A stretch of DNA of 64,000 bases from an uncultured Clostridia bacterium (GCA_947631965.1 CANRNL010000003.1:1-64000), one strand, 5' to 3'. Shown: positions 37,201 through 46,084, counted from the stretch's first letter. Made by a program: numbers and translations. The notes: a model not told the origin generated them from the letters alone.

Positions 37201-38374
37201 AGACGGCATAATAGACCATTGCTCGACAAGCTACAGTATTGATGAGTGCCTGACGTTTTACAGCAACAAAAACGTCACGGTTCAAAATTGCATAAGCTCC
37301 GAAAGTCTGAGAAACGCGGGACACCAGAAGGGCAACCACGGCTACGGCGGAATATGGGGAGGCACTAACAGCTCGTATCACCACAATCTTATGGCGACTC
37401 ACGACAGCCGCGCGCCGCGTCTTGACAGACAGCTTCAGGGTACCGATGTGAGAAACAATATAATCTATAATTGGGGCGAAACAAATTCGGCATACGGCGG
37501 CGAGTCTGTTGCTACCGACGGAAGTTATAACGAGAGGGACACAAAGGTGAATTGGGTCAACAATTATTATAAAGCGGGAGCGGCGACCGCAAGCAGGCTT
37601 CGCACGAGATTGTTTGACACCTCGTCGCCCAAGGAGTATCCGTCATACTTCTATATGAAAGGTAACGTTCTGGAGGGCAACGCCGAGATAACAAACGACA
37701 ACACCAAGGGCGTCAGAATAAACTCGGATAAGGGTATGGTGTTCCTCGACGAGCCGGTTGAAATGACCTATAACATTCCCGAAGAAACGGCGGAGGAGAC
37801 TTACGCGACGCTTTTGTCGCACGTCGGCGCGTCGCTTCCGAGGCGAGACGAGACTGACGCGAGAGTAATAAATGATGTCATAAACGGAACCGGCAGGATA
37901 ATCGACAACGAATCCGAGGTTGGCGGCGTAATGCAGTATGAGCCTGTTTACCGCACGTTTGAAATCCCCAAGGAGTGGAAAGAAGCCAACGGAATGGGAG
38001 ACAGCGCGGAAAGCGATGTGGTGACATACGGCAAGTGGATGGGCTACACCTGGATAGAGGCGTATGTAAACGATTGGACTGAGCAGCAGTCAAACCCGAC
38101 AAACCCGACGGTCAAGTTGAGCGTCGGCGCGTCAAGGGTCAATGTCGGTGAGGCTTTAAGCGTGAGCGCGGAAGCGGCGGCGCAGAGCGGAACCGAGATA
38201 ACCCAAATAGATATTTACGACAACGACGTTCGTATCGGCACATACACCGGCGCGAGCGCGGCTGCGGACATCAAAATAAATGTTGCCGGAATACACTATA
38301 TTTCGGCGGTCGCGTACAACAACAAGGACGAGGGTACTCGAAGCACTCCGATTGCCGTAAACGTGGTCGAATAA
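34214..38374 (+). CDS. Secreted BspA-repeat / pectate-lyase (PL1-like) protein
   Basis: 1386 residues. A signal peptide (1-24) is followed by an N-terminal region of about 370 residues without clear family. BspA-type leucine-rich repeats lie at about 393-734 (ITSIDNYAFARCEALTSV and repeats, with less regular copies). A Ser-Pro linker covers about 738-775, then a small beta domain. A right-handed beta-helix of the pectate lyase 1 type spans about 876-1160: FPGAEGAGKYAKG, FDVGGTI, DHCSTSYSIDE and HHNLMATHDSRAPR, which holds the Arg of the active site. An Ig-like domain ends the protein at about 1296-1386. It should cut pectin outside the cell, with the repeats as adhesion or binding modules. 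No membrane or wall anchor is seen. ATG 34214 is chosen because the hydrophobic signal starts there. Confidence 0.85.
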   Translation: MKKIISVLCIVAIALQFMLCAFAADNDGSDTEMSLTLEKYTDSVLGVVYTTKPVTIEAVYDNGNTGASYLGERDNFIKKSWFRVETLDSEADLNEIYNENKSRENIIQNSPEYLGNSWKTVLKLDVTLNGTYVFCGWKSGSDAEGTPDFIERIDITEIELERPMAWLEGYVTGDFGSDVIANVVVKNIECGKGAEIKRYAFVKDYSLPPGAWPESLPPEYCNEYFDSMIADLYDEFVEGGLWLGDGVYSNEGSEIIPENNVYPIRDVGSHILFIEDTNGVYNYVSCYINEELKKDAPEINTEIVNSDGDKTTVKVDVKSEYDIARLDYAELSENSMPPSENGTDEYFLEKEKHKITGDTIELSGAAVVCAMDIYGNTSYKRVTLDDVVNPDDWTYTVSGEDATITGYSGSDAVVKIPAQIGGYTVKSIKGRSSSKSIFANPEQITEIIIPEGITSIDNYAFARCEALTSVTIPESVTSIGSYAFYHCSALDSVELPNALEAIGLRAFYSCNALTKFSIPASVKSIGSPVISGSNLREISVDENNTDYCSVDGVLYNKDKTKLMLYPAAKESAEYRIPDTVKTLDEAAIVSTYNLREMYIPASLTEVNGDNNFYQCRALENFYVDESNTVYTDIDGVLYNKAVTKLLSRPAKNPNTEFVIPDTVTAVDQYGLFDLRNLTSLTIPSNVTSISSRSFGYTCNDLKDIYYGGTSENWDRLWILSMPYTEYFPNAEIHYDVDPKPSASPSPSASASPSPSASTSPSPSASTSPSPSPTRDPYKWTVLSFTEEYRRVFISVGKNVEKGTPFTIIAAKYNGDELIDVVVDNFKTTEESGIGQSFTLSKDITPKEEGEYVKIMLWENTTSCKPLSDPYVGDIKVAAFPGAEGAGKYAKGARANQNIEVYHVTNLDDSGEGSFRDAVSERGRIVVFDVGGTINLTRSVDISGNVTVLGQTAPGDGITITGANVGAGLYENIIRYLRIRPTFINGLECDAFGGQLQDGIIDHCSTSYSIDECLTFYSNKNVTVQNCISSESLRNAGHQKGNHGYGGIWGGTNSSYHHNLMATHDSRAPRLDRQLQGTDVRNNIIYNWGETNSAYGGESVATDGSYNERDTKVNWVNNYYKAGAATASRLRTRLFDTSSPKEYPSYFYMKGNVLEGNAEITNDNTKGVRINSDKGMVFLDEPVEMTYNIPEETAEETYATLLSHVGASLPRRDETDARVINDVINGTGRIIDNESEVGGVMQYEPVYRTFEIPKEWKEANGMGDSAESDVVTYGKWMGYTWIEAYVNDWTEQQSNPTNPTVKLSVGASRVNVGEALSVSAEAAAQSGTEITQIDIYDNDVRIGTYTGASAAADIKINVAGIHYISAVAYNNKDEGTRSTPIAVNVVE

Positions 38375-38441
38375 AAATAAAATAAAAAATTAAAGCGTTT
38401 GTTCGCTCATATCGCCGGATTAACGCAAAAATACAGTCAGG

Positions 38442-38470
38442 CGGCAGGGATTTTCCCTGCCGTTTTTTTT
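38442..38470 (+). terminator. Terminator of the pectate-lyase gene
   Basis: CGGCAGGG (38442-38449) pairs with CCCTGCCG (38455-38462), followed by eight T. Confidence 0.92.
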
Positions 38471-38543
38471 GTGTTGGTTTGCTTCAAAATCAAAGGAAAA
38501 TCACTATTTTTTAATAAAATTTTAATTTTTTTAAAAAAGGGTA

Positions 38544-38572
38544 TTGCAAAGATGAAAAAAGTGTAGTAAAAT
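38544..38572 (+). promoter_or_regulatory. Promoter of the dcw cluster
   Basis: TTGCAA 38544-38549, 17 nt, TAAAAT 38567-38572. The predicted start near 38579 falls on the first GTGGAG element. Confidence 0.75.
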
Positions 38573-38577
38573 CTTTG

Positions 38578-38614
38578 TGTGGAGGAATATCCCACAAAAT
38601 ACCACGAAGTGGAG
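38578..38614 (+). promoter_or_regulatory. Probable MraZ operator
   Basis: GTGGAG occurs at 38579 and 38609, with complementary CCACA and CCAC units between (38592-38596 and 38602-38605), one forming CCAC-GAA-GTGG. MraZ binds GTGG/TGGG-type repeats in front of its own gene in several phyla. Here the units are partly inverted rather than simple direct repeats. Confidence 0.6.
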
Positions 38615-38649
38615 TAAAATTTTAAAAACGCGGGAGAGGAGGCAGCACG

Positions 38650-39075
38650 ATGCTCATAGGCGAGTATTCACACAGTATTGACGCTAAGGGCAGGCTTATT
38701 ATACCGTCTAAGTTCAGGCTTGACTTAGGCGAGGCTTTTGTGCTGTCTGTTGGTCTGGACGGCTGTCTGGAGCTGCGCTCCGAAAAGGAGTGGGAGGCAT
38801 ACTGCGCATTTTTGCTCGCGCAAAATCCCGCTAAGACGAGAGCCTTGCAGAGGACGGTTTTCTCTCAGTCCGAAAGGTGCGAGGCAGACTCGCAGGGCAG
38901 ATTTGTAATTCCGTCGAGATTCCGCGAGTACGCGGGGCTCACGCGCGACGTTGTCGCGGTGGGCGTTTCAAACAAGGCGGAAATTTGGGACAAGGATAAG
39001 TGGGAGAGCTACAAGCAGAGCGAAATTCTGTCGCCGGAGGAGTTTGCCGCCGCGATGGAAGACATAGAGATGTAG
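38650..39075 (+). CDS. mraZ: Transcriptional regulator MraZ
   Basis: 141 residues, two SpoVT-AbrB-like halves, each with the DxKGR/DSQGR motif (IDAKGRLIIPSKFR and ADSQGRFVIPSRFR). It binds the repeats upstream and controls the division cluster. GGAGAGGAGG precedes the ATG. It is the first gene of the dcw operon, and rsmH begins directly after its stop. Confidence 0.96.
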   Translation: MLIGEYSHSIDAKGRLIIPSKFRLDLGEAFVLSVGLDGCLELRSEKEWEAYCAFLLAQNPAKTRALQRTVFSQSERCEADSQGRFVIPSRFREYAGLTRDVVAVGVSNKAEIWDKDKWESYKQSEILSPEEFAAAMEDIEM

Positions 39076-40032
39076 GTGGACGCGGTGGAGTTTAAGCACA
39101 TTTCGGTTCTGCTCAACGAAAGCGTAGATCTCTTAAACGTCAGGCAGGGAGGCATATATGTTGACGGCACTCTCGGCGGAGGGGGTCACTCGGCTCTTAT
39201 CTGCGAAAGGCTTTCGGTTCCGTCGGGCGGCGCGCGCGGCAGACTGATAGGCATTGACCGCGACGCGGACGCGATTGCCGCCGCCGAAGAGCGTCTTGAA
39301 AAATACAAAAAGTCTGTTGATATAACAACGGTACACGACAATTTTAAGAATATAAAGCGGATTTTATCCGAGCTTGGAATTGAAAAAATCGACGGAGCGA
39401 TTTTAGACCTCGGCGTTTCGTCGTATCAGCTTGACGAGGGCGAGCGCGGGTTCAGCTACAAGTATAACGCGCGGCTGGATATGCGTATGGACCGCGGCGA
39501 CGCGCTCTCGGCTTACGAGGTAGTAAACGGCTACGATTTGGACGAGCTTACCCGCATCATATACGAGTACGGCGAAGAACGCTTTGCTAAGCGTATAGCG
39601 GAGCGGATAGTGCGGGAGAGAGAAAAACGCCCGATAGAAACGACATTTGAGCTTAACGACATAATACGCGCGGCATATCCCGCCTCGGCGGACAAGCATC
39701 CGTCGAAAAGAACGTATCAGGCGATAAGAATTGAGGTAAACCGAGAGCTTGAAATTTTGGAGGGCGCTCTCCGCGACTTCGTCGACGTGCTGAAGCCGGA
39801 CGGAGTGCTTGCGGTTATAACATTTCACTCTTTAGAGGACAGAATCGTAAAGAACACGTTTTCGGCGCTTGCCGCCGGCTGTACTTGTCCGAAGGACTTT
39901 CCGGTGTGCGTGTGCGGTAATGTGCCTACGATAAAATTGGCGTTCAAAAAGCCCGTGACGGCGCGGGCGGACGAGCTTGAAAGGAACAACAGGTCGCACA
40001 GTGCGAAGCTGCGCGCGGCAATAAAGCTTTAG
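39076..40032 (+). CDS. rsmH: 16S rRNA (cytosine-1402-N4)-methyltransferase
   Basis: 318 residues. It methylates C1402 of 16S rRNA using S-adenosylmethionine. The SAM loop [10 protein letters not shown], the [10 protein letters not shown] and [16 protein letters not shown] motifs, and [12 protein letters not shown] are all present. The start is GTG 39076, abutting the mraZ stop, or GTG 39085; the latter has an AGGTGG site 5 nt upstream. It keeps the conserved second place in the cluster. Confidence 0.95.
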   Translation: MDAVEFKHISVLLNESVDLLNVRQGGIYVDGTLGGGGHSALICERLSVPSGGARGRLIGIDRDADAIAAAEERLEKYKKSVDITTVHDNFKNIKRILSELGIEKIDGAILDLGVSSYQLDEGERGFSYKYNARLDMRMDRGDALSAYEVVNGYDLDELTRIIYEYGEERFAKRIAERIVREREKRPIETTFELNDIIRAAYPASADKHPSKRTYQAIRIEVNRELEILEGALRDFVDVLKPDGVLAVITFHSLEDRIVKNTFSALAAGCTCPKDFPVCVCGNVPTIKLAFKKPVTARADELERNNRSHSAKLRAAIKL

Positions 40033-40050
40033 ACGAAAGGGGTGCGGGTA

Positions 40051-40686
40051 ATGCCGACTGCAAACTACAAATCAAATAACGCGTATGAACCCGATTACGA
40101 ACGGTATAACAGGGTATATACACGCAGTCAAAGCGCATATCGCGCTCCGTCGGCAGGCGCAGGCTATACTCGGCCGCGTCCGAGGACGGTGCAGCCGAGC
40201 GCAAGAACGGCGGCTCCGACCTATGCGCCGCGCAGAACCGGTTCCGCTCCCGCGGTTCGCAGAGAAGCGGTCAGGCAGAAGCCGTCGTCGCGCGTATCCG
40301 CCGCACAAAAACGCGCCGCGCGCAAGGGAAAGCTCAAGACGTTTATAAAGTGCGCGATTGTTTTTGTGCTTGCGATATTTATGGTTTACAGATATGTTCA
40401 GATAAGCGAAACGGGCGCAAAAATCAACGAGCTTCAAAAGAAGTACAGCGGTTTGAGCGGAAGCGCGCAGGAGCTTCAGTCGAAAATCGACAAGTCGATA
40501 GACCTCGAAGGTCTTGAAAAGCGCGCCGAGGAGGATTTGGGTATGGTGCGCCCCGACCGCAATCAGATATTTTATGTTGATATGAACGGCGACAACTACG
40601 GTGAAAGCGTTAAAAGCGAAGAAAAGTCCGAGGGCATTTCGGGTGCGAGCGGAAGCATAATCCGCGCCATAGATATGATAAAGTGA
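40051..40686 (+). CDS. ftsL: FtsL-like cell-division protein with long disordered N-terminus
   Basis: 211 residues. The core is typical of FtsL/DivIC: a membrane helix (about 98-116, CAIVFVLAIFMVYRYV) followed by a coiled coil (ETGAKINELQKKYSGLSG) and a C-terminal MVRPDRNQIFYV segment. The first 90 residues are rich in Arg, Pro, Ala and Tyr and would lie in the cytoplasm, nearly doubling the usual length. The protein links FtsQ and FtsI-type synthases at the septum. ATG 40051 is used since AAAGGGG lies 10 nt upstream. Confidence 0.85.
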   Translation: MPTANYKSNNAYEPDYERYNRVYTRSQSAYRAPSAGAGYTRPRPRTVQPSARTAAPTYAPRRTGSAPAVRREAVRQKPSSRVSAAQKRAARKGKLKTFIKCAIVFVLAIFMVYRYVQISETGAKINELQKKYSGLSGSAQELQSKIDKSIDLEGLEKRAEEDLGMVRPDRNQIFYVDMNGDNYGESVKSEEKSEGISGASGSIIRAIDMIK

Positions 40687-40759
40687 GAATAAGACAAAGA
40701 TTAAGAATAAACCGCGCTTTGAATAAATAAATATTAACTAAACAAAATATGTTTTCGAC

Positions 40760-40867
40760 GGGAGCGTATGCTCCCACCGAAGCGCTGTATGACGGGGCTT
40801 TCGCCCTGCCCTAAACAATATCGGTCAACACTCTTATTTAAGCGGGAGTATGCTTTCCCGCCTTTTT
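40760..40867 (+). other. Structured RNA between ftsL and ftsI ending in a terminator-like hairpin
   Basis: Three hairpins are visible: GGGAGC/GCTCCC (40760-40775), GGGC/GCCC (40795-40806), and GCGGGA/TCCCGC (40842-40861) followed by CTTTTT. The first and last share a GGGAG...TATGCT...CCC pattern. The last looks like an intrinsic terminator about 50 nt before the PBP start, so it could attenuate transcription inside the cluster. No known riboswitch class was recognised. Confidence 0.55.
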
Positions 40868-40916
40868 ATTATAGGAATATTCGGGCGTTTTGTCCGGGAA
40901 AGGGGTGCTTTACTGT

Positions 40917-43157
40917 ATGCCGCCAAGAAAAAATATAAAGAAAGACATAAACGCAAAACAGGATAAACGACTTGCGTTTTTTCTTGTTTTATTCACGGCT
41001 TTGCTCGCTTTGCTGATAGTGCGTACCGCCTGGATACAGATAGTAAGGGGCAGCGAATATTCACACGCGGCGATAGAACAGCAGACAAGCGACAATGAGG
41101 TATCGGCAAACCGAGGAAAAATATACGACCGCAACTTAAAGACGCTTGCTAGCAACGTGACGGTCGAAACCATAAGCATCACCCCCGCAAACGTGCGAAA
41201 AAACGCGGATACGGACGCATTGGCTCAGGTTATGGCGGATGCGCTCGATATGAATGTTGAAACCGTTAAAGAAAAATTTCAAAAGCAATCGAATTTTGAG
41301 TATATCAAACGAAAGGTAGATAAGTCCAAGGCGGACATAATAAGAGAATATGTAGACAACAATAAGATTAGCGGCGTGAGCTTTGTCGAGGACGTTAAGC
41401 GATATTATCCTTACAGCAACTTCGCGGCTCATGTAATAGGCTTTGTCGGAGACGACAACCAAGGTCTTGAGGGCATTGAAATGGTCTACGACGACGTGCT
41501 GTCGGGAACGCCGGGACGCGTGGTTTCCGCGCTTGAGCCGGGCGGACTTCAGATGCCCGACACATACGAGCAGTATATTGCGGCGGAAAACGGCGGAAGC
41601 GTTGTGCTGACAATAGATGAGGTTATTCAGCACTTTGTAGAAAAGCATCTTGAAAACGCGAGAGTGGAGAACAGCCTAGAAGAAGGCGCGGCGGCAATCG
41701 TTATGGACGTCAAGACGGGCGAAATACTCGCTATGGCGACCAAGCCCGACTATGACCTCAACGAGCCGTTTGCGATAACCGACGTTGTAAAGGAGCAGAA
41801 CCCCGGTATCGAGGAGGAACTGAAAAATCTGTCCGGCGCGGAGTATAACGCGCGTCTTTCCGAAGCTCTCGCGCCCATAAGACGAAACAAGGCGGTGGTC
41901 GACTCGTACGAGCCCGGCTCGACGTTTAAAATGGCTGTCGCGGCTATGGCGCTGGAGGACAACGTGGTAAAACTTGACGATAAATTTTATTGCGGCGGTT
42001 CGGTTAAGGTCGCAGATCATACTATAAGCTGTGCAAACAGGAACGGACACGGCTCGCAGACGTTCGCCGAAGGCGTGCAAAATTCGTGCAACCCCGTGTT
42101 TATAGCCGTAGGCCAAAAGGTCGGCGGAGAGAGATTTAAAAAGTATGTGGAGTGGTTCGGCTTCAGAAGCAAGACCGGAATAGAGCTGCCGGGCGAGTCG
42201 TCGGGCCTGTTCTTCGACGACGAAAAATTCAATATAACCGAGCTTGCGACCTCGTCGTTCGGACAGGGCTTTCAGGTCACTCCGCTTCAGATGATAACGC
42301 TTGCATCGGCGCTCGGAAACGGCGGAAAGATGTATAAGCCGCATCTTGTGAAAAAAATAGTTGACGACGACTGCAACACAATAGAAACGGTTGAACCCGA
42401 ATTTGTGCGTCAGATAGTTTCGGAGGAGACCGCAAAGACGGTTTGCAGCGTGCTTGAATCGGTTGTAACAAAGGGCGGCGGCAAGAACGCATACATAGCC
42501 GGCTATCGCGTGGCGGGCAAGACCGGAACGTCGGAAAAGATACCGAGAGGAAGCGGAAAATATATCGCGTCGTTTATCGGAATTGCACCGGCTGACGACC
42601 CGCAGGTGGCGTGCCTTGTAATGCTCGACCAGCCTCCGGTGGGAAACACCTACTACGGCGGTCAAATCGCCGCTCCGGTAGTTAAAAATATTTTGTCCGA
42701 AACGCTGCGCTATCTCGGAGTTGAACCCGAATATACCGAGGAAGAGCTTCAAAGCGTGGATATTTCGGTGCCTGCTCTTGCGGATATGTCGCGCAAGGAC
42801 GCGGAGGCGGCCTTGAGTGAGCTTGGACTTACGGTCAAATTTGTCGGAGACGGCGAAACGGTCACCGACCAGATACCCAAGGCGTACGCGAAGGTGTCCA
42901 AAAACACGAGGGTTGTCGCGTATACGGGGGATGAGGTCGCAAAGAAGTCGGCGGTTGTGCCGGACGTTACGGGGATGACCGCGTCGGCGGCGAACCGCGC
43001 AATTACCGACGCGGGGCTGAACGTGCGGATAAACGGAGCCGCGCTCGGACAAAGCGGTGTTGCGATATGCTCCGAGCAGTCGCCCAGCGGAGGCACCGAG
43101 GTGGAGCCCGGAACCGTGGTAACGCTCGATTTTAAATATACAGAGATAGTGGATTAA
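40917..43157 (+). CDS. ftsI: Division-type penicillin-binding protein 2 with two PASTA domains (FtsI/SpoVD group)
   Basis: 746 residues. A short basic N-terminus and one membrane helix precede the dimerisation region. The transpeptidase domain has STFK (GSTFKMAV), SCN (QNSCNPVF) and KTGTSEK. Two PASTA domains follow (VPALADMSRKDAEAAL and VPDVTGMTASAANRAI). It cross-links septal peptidoglycan together with FtsW. PASTA repeats are typical of Gram-positive division PBPs such as SpoVD and PBP2x. The ATG at 40917 follows AAAGGGG. A single PBP gene is present here, where many Clostridia have two. Confidence 0.93.
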   Translation: MPPRKNIKKDINAKQDKRLAFFLVLFTALLALLIVRTAWIQIVRGSEYSHAAIEQQTSDNEVSANRGKIYDRNLKTLASNVTVETISITPANVRKNADTDALAQVMADALDMNVETVKEKFQKQSNFEYIKRKVDKSKADIIREYVDNNKISGVSFVEDVKRYYPYSNFAAHVIGFVGDDNQGLEGIEMVYDDVLSGTPGRVVSALEPGGLQMPDTYEQYIAAENGGSVVLTIDEVIQHFVEKHLENARVENSLEEGAAAIVMDVKTGEILAMATKPDYDLNEPFAITDVVKEQNPGIEEELKNLSGAEYNARLSEALAPIRRNKAVVDSYEPGSTFKMAVAAMALEDNVVKLDDKFYCGGSVKVADHTISCANRNGHGSQTFAEGVQNSCNPVFIAVGQKVGGERFKKYVEWFGFRSKTGIELPGESSGLFFDDEKFNITELATSSFGQGFQVTPLQMITLASALGNGGKMYKPHLVKKIVDDDCNTIETVEPEFVRQIVSEETAKTVCSVLESVVTKGGGKNAYIAGYRVAGKTGTSEKIPRGSGKYIASFIGIAPADDPQVACLVMLDQPPVGNTYYGGQIAAPVVKNILSETLRYLGVEPEYTEEELQSVDISVPALADMSRKDAEAALSELGLTVKFVGDGETVTDQIPKAYAKVSKNTRVVAYTGDEVAKKSAVVPDVTGMTASAANRAITDAGLNVRINGAALGQSGVAICSEQSPSGGTEVEPGTVVTLDFKYTEIVD

Positions 43158-43168
43158 ATACAGAGCTT

Positions 43169-43186
43169 CCCAAAGCGCGCTTTGGG
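43169..43186 (+). other. Short perfect palindrome before murE
   Basis: CCCAAAGCG directly followed by CGCTTTGGG forms a self-complementary 18-mer between ftsI and murE, ending 4 nt before the AGGAGG of murE. It could tune translation of murE. Confidence 0.45.
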
Positions 43187-43205
43187 GATGAGGAGGAATA
43201 TAGCT

Positions 43206-44657
43206 GTGACGCTTGAAAAGCTTCTTGAAAATGTGGACGTCGAGGAAGTAATCGGCGGGGGAAAAGTTAAGATTTCCGGACTGACTTTCAATTCTAAGGA
43301 GGTTGTCGCGGGCAATATTTTCATTTGCGTTTCGGGATTTAAAACGGACGGACATAAATTTGCCGCGGACGCTGTGGAGGCGGGCGCGGTGGCGGTCGTT
43401 GCGGAAAAGGAACTTCCCGATTTGGAAGTGCCCGTGGTTATGGTCAAGGACACCCGTCTTGCCACCGCGCAGCTCGCGGCGGCGTTTTACGATTACCCGT
43501 TCAAGCGCTTCAAGCTGATAGGCGTGACCGGAACCAACGGAAAGACCACCTCCACTTATCTTATAAAATCGATTTTGGAATCGCAGGGTAAGACGGTCGG
43601 GCTGATAGGTACAAATCAAAATATTATCGGCAACGAAATAATTCCCGCCAAGCATACCACACCCGACTCGATAGAGCTTATGCAGCTTTTTAAGAAAATG
43701 GCGGACTTCGGAGCGGACTATGTGGTTATGGAGGTTTCCTCTCACTCGCTCGCGCTCGAAAGGGTGGCGGCGTGCGAATTTGACATCGCCGCGTTTACCA
43801 ACATAACGCAGGACCACCTTGACTTCCACAAGACGATGGAAAACTACACCGAAGCCAAGGCTAAGCTGTTTAAAATGTGCAATATCGCGGTTGTAAATAT
43901 CGACGACGAACATTCAAAGGTGATACTTGAGGCTTCTACCGCCGAAAAGACTCTCACATTCGGAATAAAGAACGAGTGTGACATAAAAGCCGACAATATA
44001 GAGCTTCACGCCGAGGGCGCGTCGTTTGACGTTTTCTTTGACGACTGCGGCTATAAGTGCAGGATAGGTATACCGGGAGAATTTTCGGTCTATAACGCGC
44101 TGACCGCGCTAAGCTGCTGTATCGCGGCGGGCGTAGAGCCGAGGAAGGCGATAGACGCGCTTAAATATGCCGAGGGAGTAAAGGGCAGAGTGGAGGTAGT
44201 CAAGACCGACACCGACTATACCGTGATAATCGACTACGCGCATACGCCCGACGGACTTCTTAACGTAATTACTACGATACGCGGCTTCGCAAAGGGCAGA
44301 ATTATCACCGTGTTCGGCTGCGGCGGCGACCGCGACAAGAGCAAACGTCCGAAGATGGGCAAGATAGCGGGCGAGCTGTCCGACTTCTGTGTTGTAACGA
44401 GCGACAATCCGCGAAGCGAGGAGCCGCTTGATATTATAAACGATATTCTGGTCGGCATACGGGAAACCGACTGCGAATTTGTGGTGATAGAAAAAAGGTT
44501 TGAGGCTATCGAATACGCGCTTGACCACGCGGAGAAGGATGATATAATCCTGCTTGCGGGCAAGGGTCACGAAACATATCAGATATTAAAGGACAGGACA
44601 ATAGACTTTGACGAGCGCGAAATCGTGACAAAGCTCACAAAAACAGAGATGAATTGA
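43206..44657 (+). CDS. murE: UDP-MurNAc-tripeptide synthetase, meso-DAP type
   Basis: 483 residues. It adds the third amino acid to UDP-MurNAc-L-Ala-D-Glu. The ATP loop GTNGKTTST, the TPDSIEL and EVSSHSLAL motifs, and DNPRSEEP are present; DNPR marks enzymes that use meso-diaminopimelate instead of L-lysine. The start is GTG 43206, 9 nt after AGGAGG; the frame upstream to 43182 includes that site and is not used. Confidence 0.95.
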   Translation: MTLEKLLENVDVEEVIGGGKVKISGLTFNSKEVVAGNIFICVSGFKTDGHKFAADAVEAGAVAVVAEKELPDLEVPVVMVKDTRLATAQLAAAFYDYPFKRFKLIGVTGTNGKTTSTYLIKSILESQGKTVGLIGTNQNIIGNEIIPAKHTTPDSIELMQLFKKMADFGADYVVMEVSSHSLALERVAACEFDIAAFTNITQDHLDFHKTMENYTEAKAKLFKMCNIAVVNIDDEHSKVILEASTAEKTLTFGIKNECDIKADNIELHAEGASFDVFFDDCGYKCRIGIPGEFSVYNALTALSCCIAAGVEPRKAIDALKYAEGVKGRVEVVKTDTDYTVIIDYAHTPDGLLNVITTIRGFAKGRIITVFGCGGDRDKSKRPKMGKIAGELSDFCVVTSDNPRSEEPLDIINDILVGIRETDCEFVVIEKRFEAIEYALDHAEKDDIILLAGKGHETYQILKDRTIDFDEREIVTKLTKTEMN

Positions 44658-44698
44658 TTTTTCGACTGTGATTTAACGAAGAAAAGAGGACGGTATTT

Positions 44699-46072
44699 AT
44701 GGAATGGCGGCTTACATTAAAGCAGATTGCGGCGGCGTGCGGCGGTACGCTTAAAAACTGTTCGGAGGATGAAATAGTAAAAAGCGTTTCAAAGGACAGC
44801 CGAAGCGTGAGCGACGGCACGGTGTTTGTTGCGCTCAGAGGTACGCGCACAAACGGACACCGCTTTATAAGGCAGGCGGTAGAGAGCGGCGCGGTATGCT
44901 GTGTCGCGGAGCGCGGCGGAGATTACGGAAATATGCCGGTGCTTGAGGTTGACGACTGTATGGCGGCGCTCGGAGCGATAGCGGCGGCTTACCGCGACTG
45001 TTTTGATGTTTCGGTGGTCGCTGTTACCGGAAGCGTGGGCAAAACAGGCACAAAGGATATGATTTCATCGGTTCTGTGCCAAAAATTCAAGACGCATAAA
45101 ACAAAAGGGAACTTCAACAACGAAATCGGTCTGCCGCTTACGGTTTTCGACCTTACGAGCGATGACGATATTATGGTTTTGGAACTCGGAATGAGTGCGC
45201 GCGGCGAGATAAGCCGACTGACGAAGATAGCTCAGCCCGATACCGCCGTAATAACTAATATAGGTCACTCTCATATTGAAAAATTGGGGAGCCGAGAAAA
45301 TATTATGAAGGCGAAGCTTGAAATTTTGGAGGGCTTATCCCCCGACGGAGAGCTTATTTTAAACGGGGACGACGATATGCTCTCGACGCTCGACGGCGTT
45401 CTCGACTGCGAAACCGTGTTCTACGGCATAGAAAACGACAGCTGCGACCTTTCGGCGCGAAATGTGAGACAGTATTCGGACAGCATTGATTTTGACATTA
45501 ATTTTGACGGCAAAAAGTGGACCGTAACCGTAAACGTCCCCGGCATACATCACGTCTACAACGCGCTCGCGGCAATTTTGGTGGGCATAAGATACAACGT
45601 GCCTATGGAAAAAATCATCAAGGGAATAAAAGAGTTTACGCCCGGCGAAATGCGTCAGAACATAACCGAGCGCGGCAGATTTACCGTTATAAAGGACTAC
45701 TACAACGCAAGTCCGGAGTCTATGCGCTCCGGACTTGACGTGCTTGTGTCCGCCGCGACGGGCAGAAAGGTAGCGATTTTGGGCGATATGCTTGAAATGG
45801 GCAGCTTTTCGCGCGAGCTTCACAGAGACGTGGGCGGAGAGGTTTTCTCGCACGGCGTGGACTGCCTCGTGACCATAGGCGAAAACGCAAAGTATATCGC
45901 CGAGGGAGCCGTGGAGAGCGGCTTTGACGTATCCGAGACATATGTGTTTGAGAATAAAGCCGCCGCAAAGGAAAAGCTTCCCGAAATAATCAAGGACGGC
46001 GATTGCATACTGATAAAGGCGTCGCGCGGTATGGCGTTTGAAGAAATAGACGAGTTTTTAAGTAATATTTAA
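44699..46072 (+). CDS. murF: UDP-MurNAc-tripeptide--D-Ala-D-Ala ligase
   Basis: 457 residues, Mur ligase family. The ATP loop is TGSVGKTGTKDM, slightly unusual in having Gly-Thr after the Lys-Thr, and KGNFNNEIGLP and ELGMSARGEI are conserved. It attaches D-Ala-D-Ala to complete the cytoplasmic pentapeptide precursor. It follows murE by 41 nt in the cluster. Confidence 0.94.
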   Translation: MEWRLTLKQIAAACGGTLKNCSEDEIVKSVSKDSRSVSDGTVFVALRGTRTNGHRFIRQAVESGAVCCVAERGGDYGNMPVLEVDDCMAALGAIAAAYRDCFDVSVVAVTGSVGKTGTKDMISSVLCQKFKTHKTKGNFNNEIGLPLTVFDLTSDDDIMVLELGMSARGEISRLTKIAQPDTAVITNIGHSHIEKLGSRENIMKAKLEILEGLSPDGELILNGDDDMLSTLDGVLDCETVFYGIENDSCDLSARNVRQYSDSIDFDINFDGKKWTVTVNVPGIHHVYNALAAILVGIRYNVPMEKIIKGIKEFTPGEMRQNITERGRFTVIKDYYNASPESMRSGLDVLVSAATGRKVAILGDMLEMGSFSRELHRDVGGEVFSHGVDCLVTIGENAKYIAEGAVESGFDVSETYVFENKAAAKEKLPEIIKDGDCILIKASRGMAFEEIDEFLSNI

Positions 46073-46084
46073 GGAGAAATTCAA

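Noticed and set aside
41676-43913. 745-codon open frame on the minus strand
   Set aside because: It lies antisense to ftsI and murE, two certain genes, and is a shadow of their codon bias with no family features.
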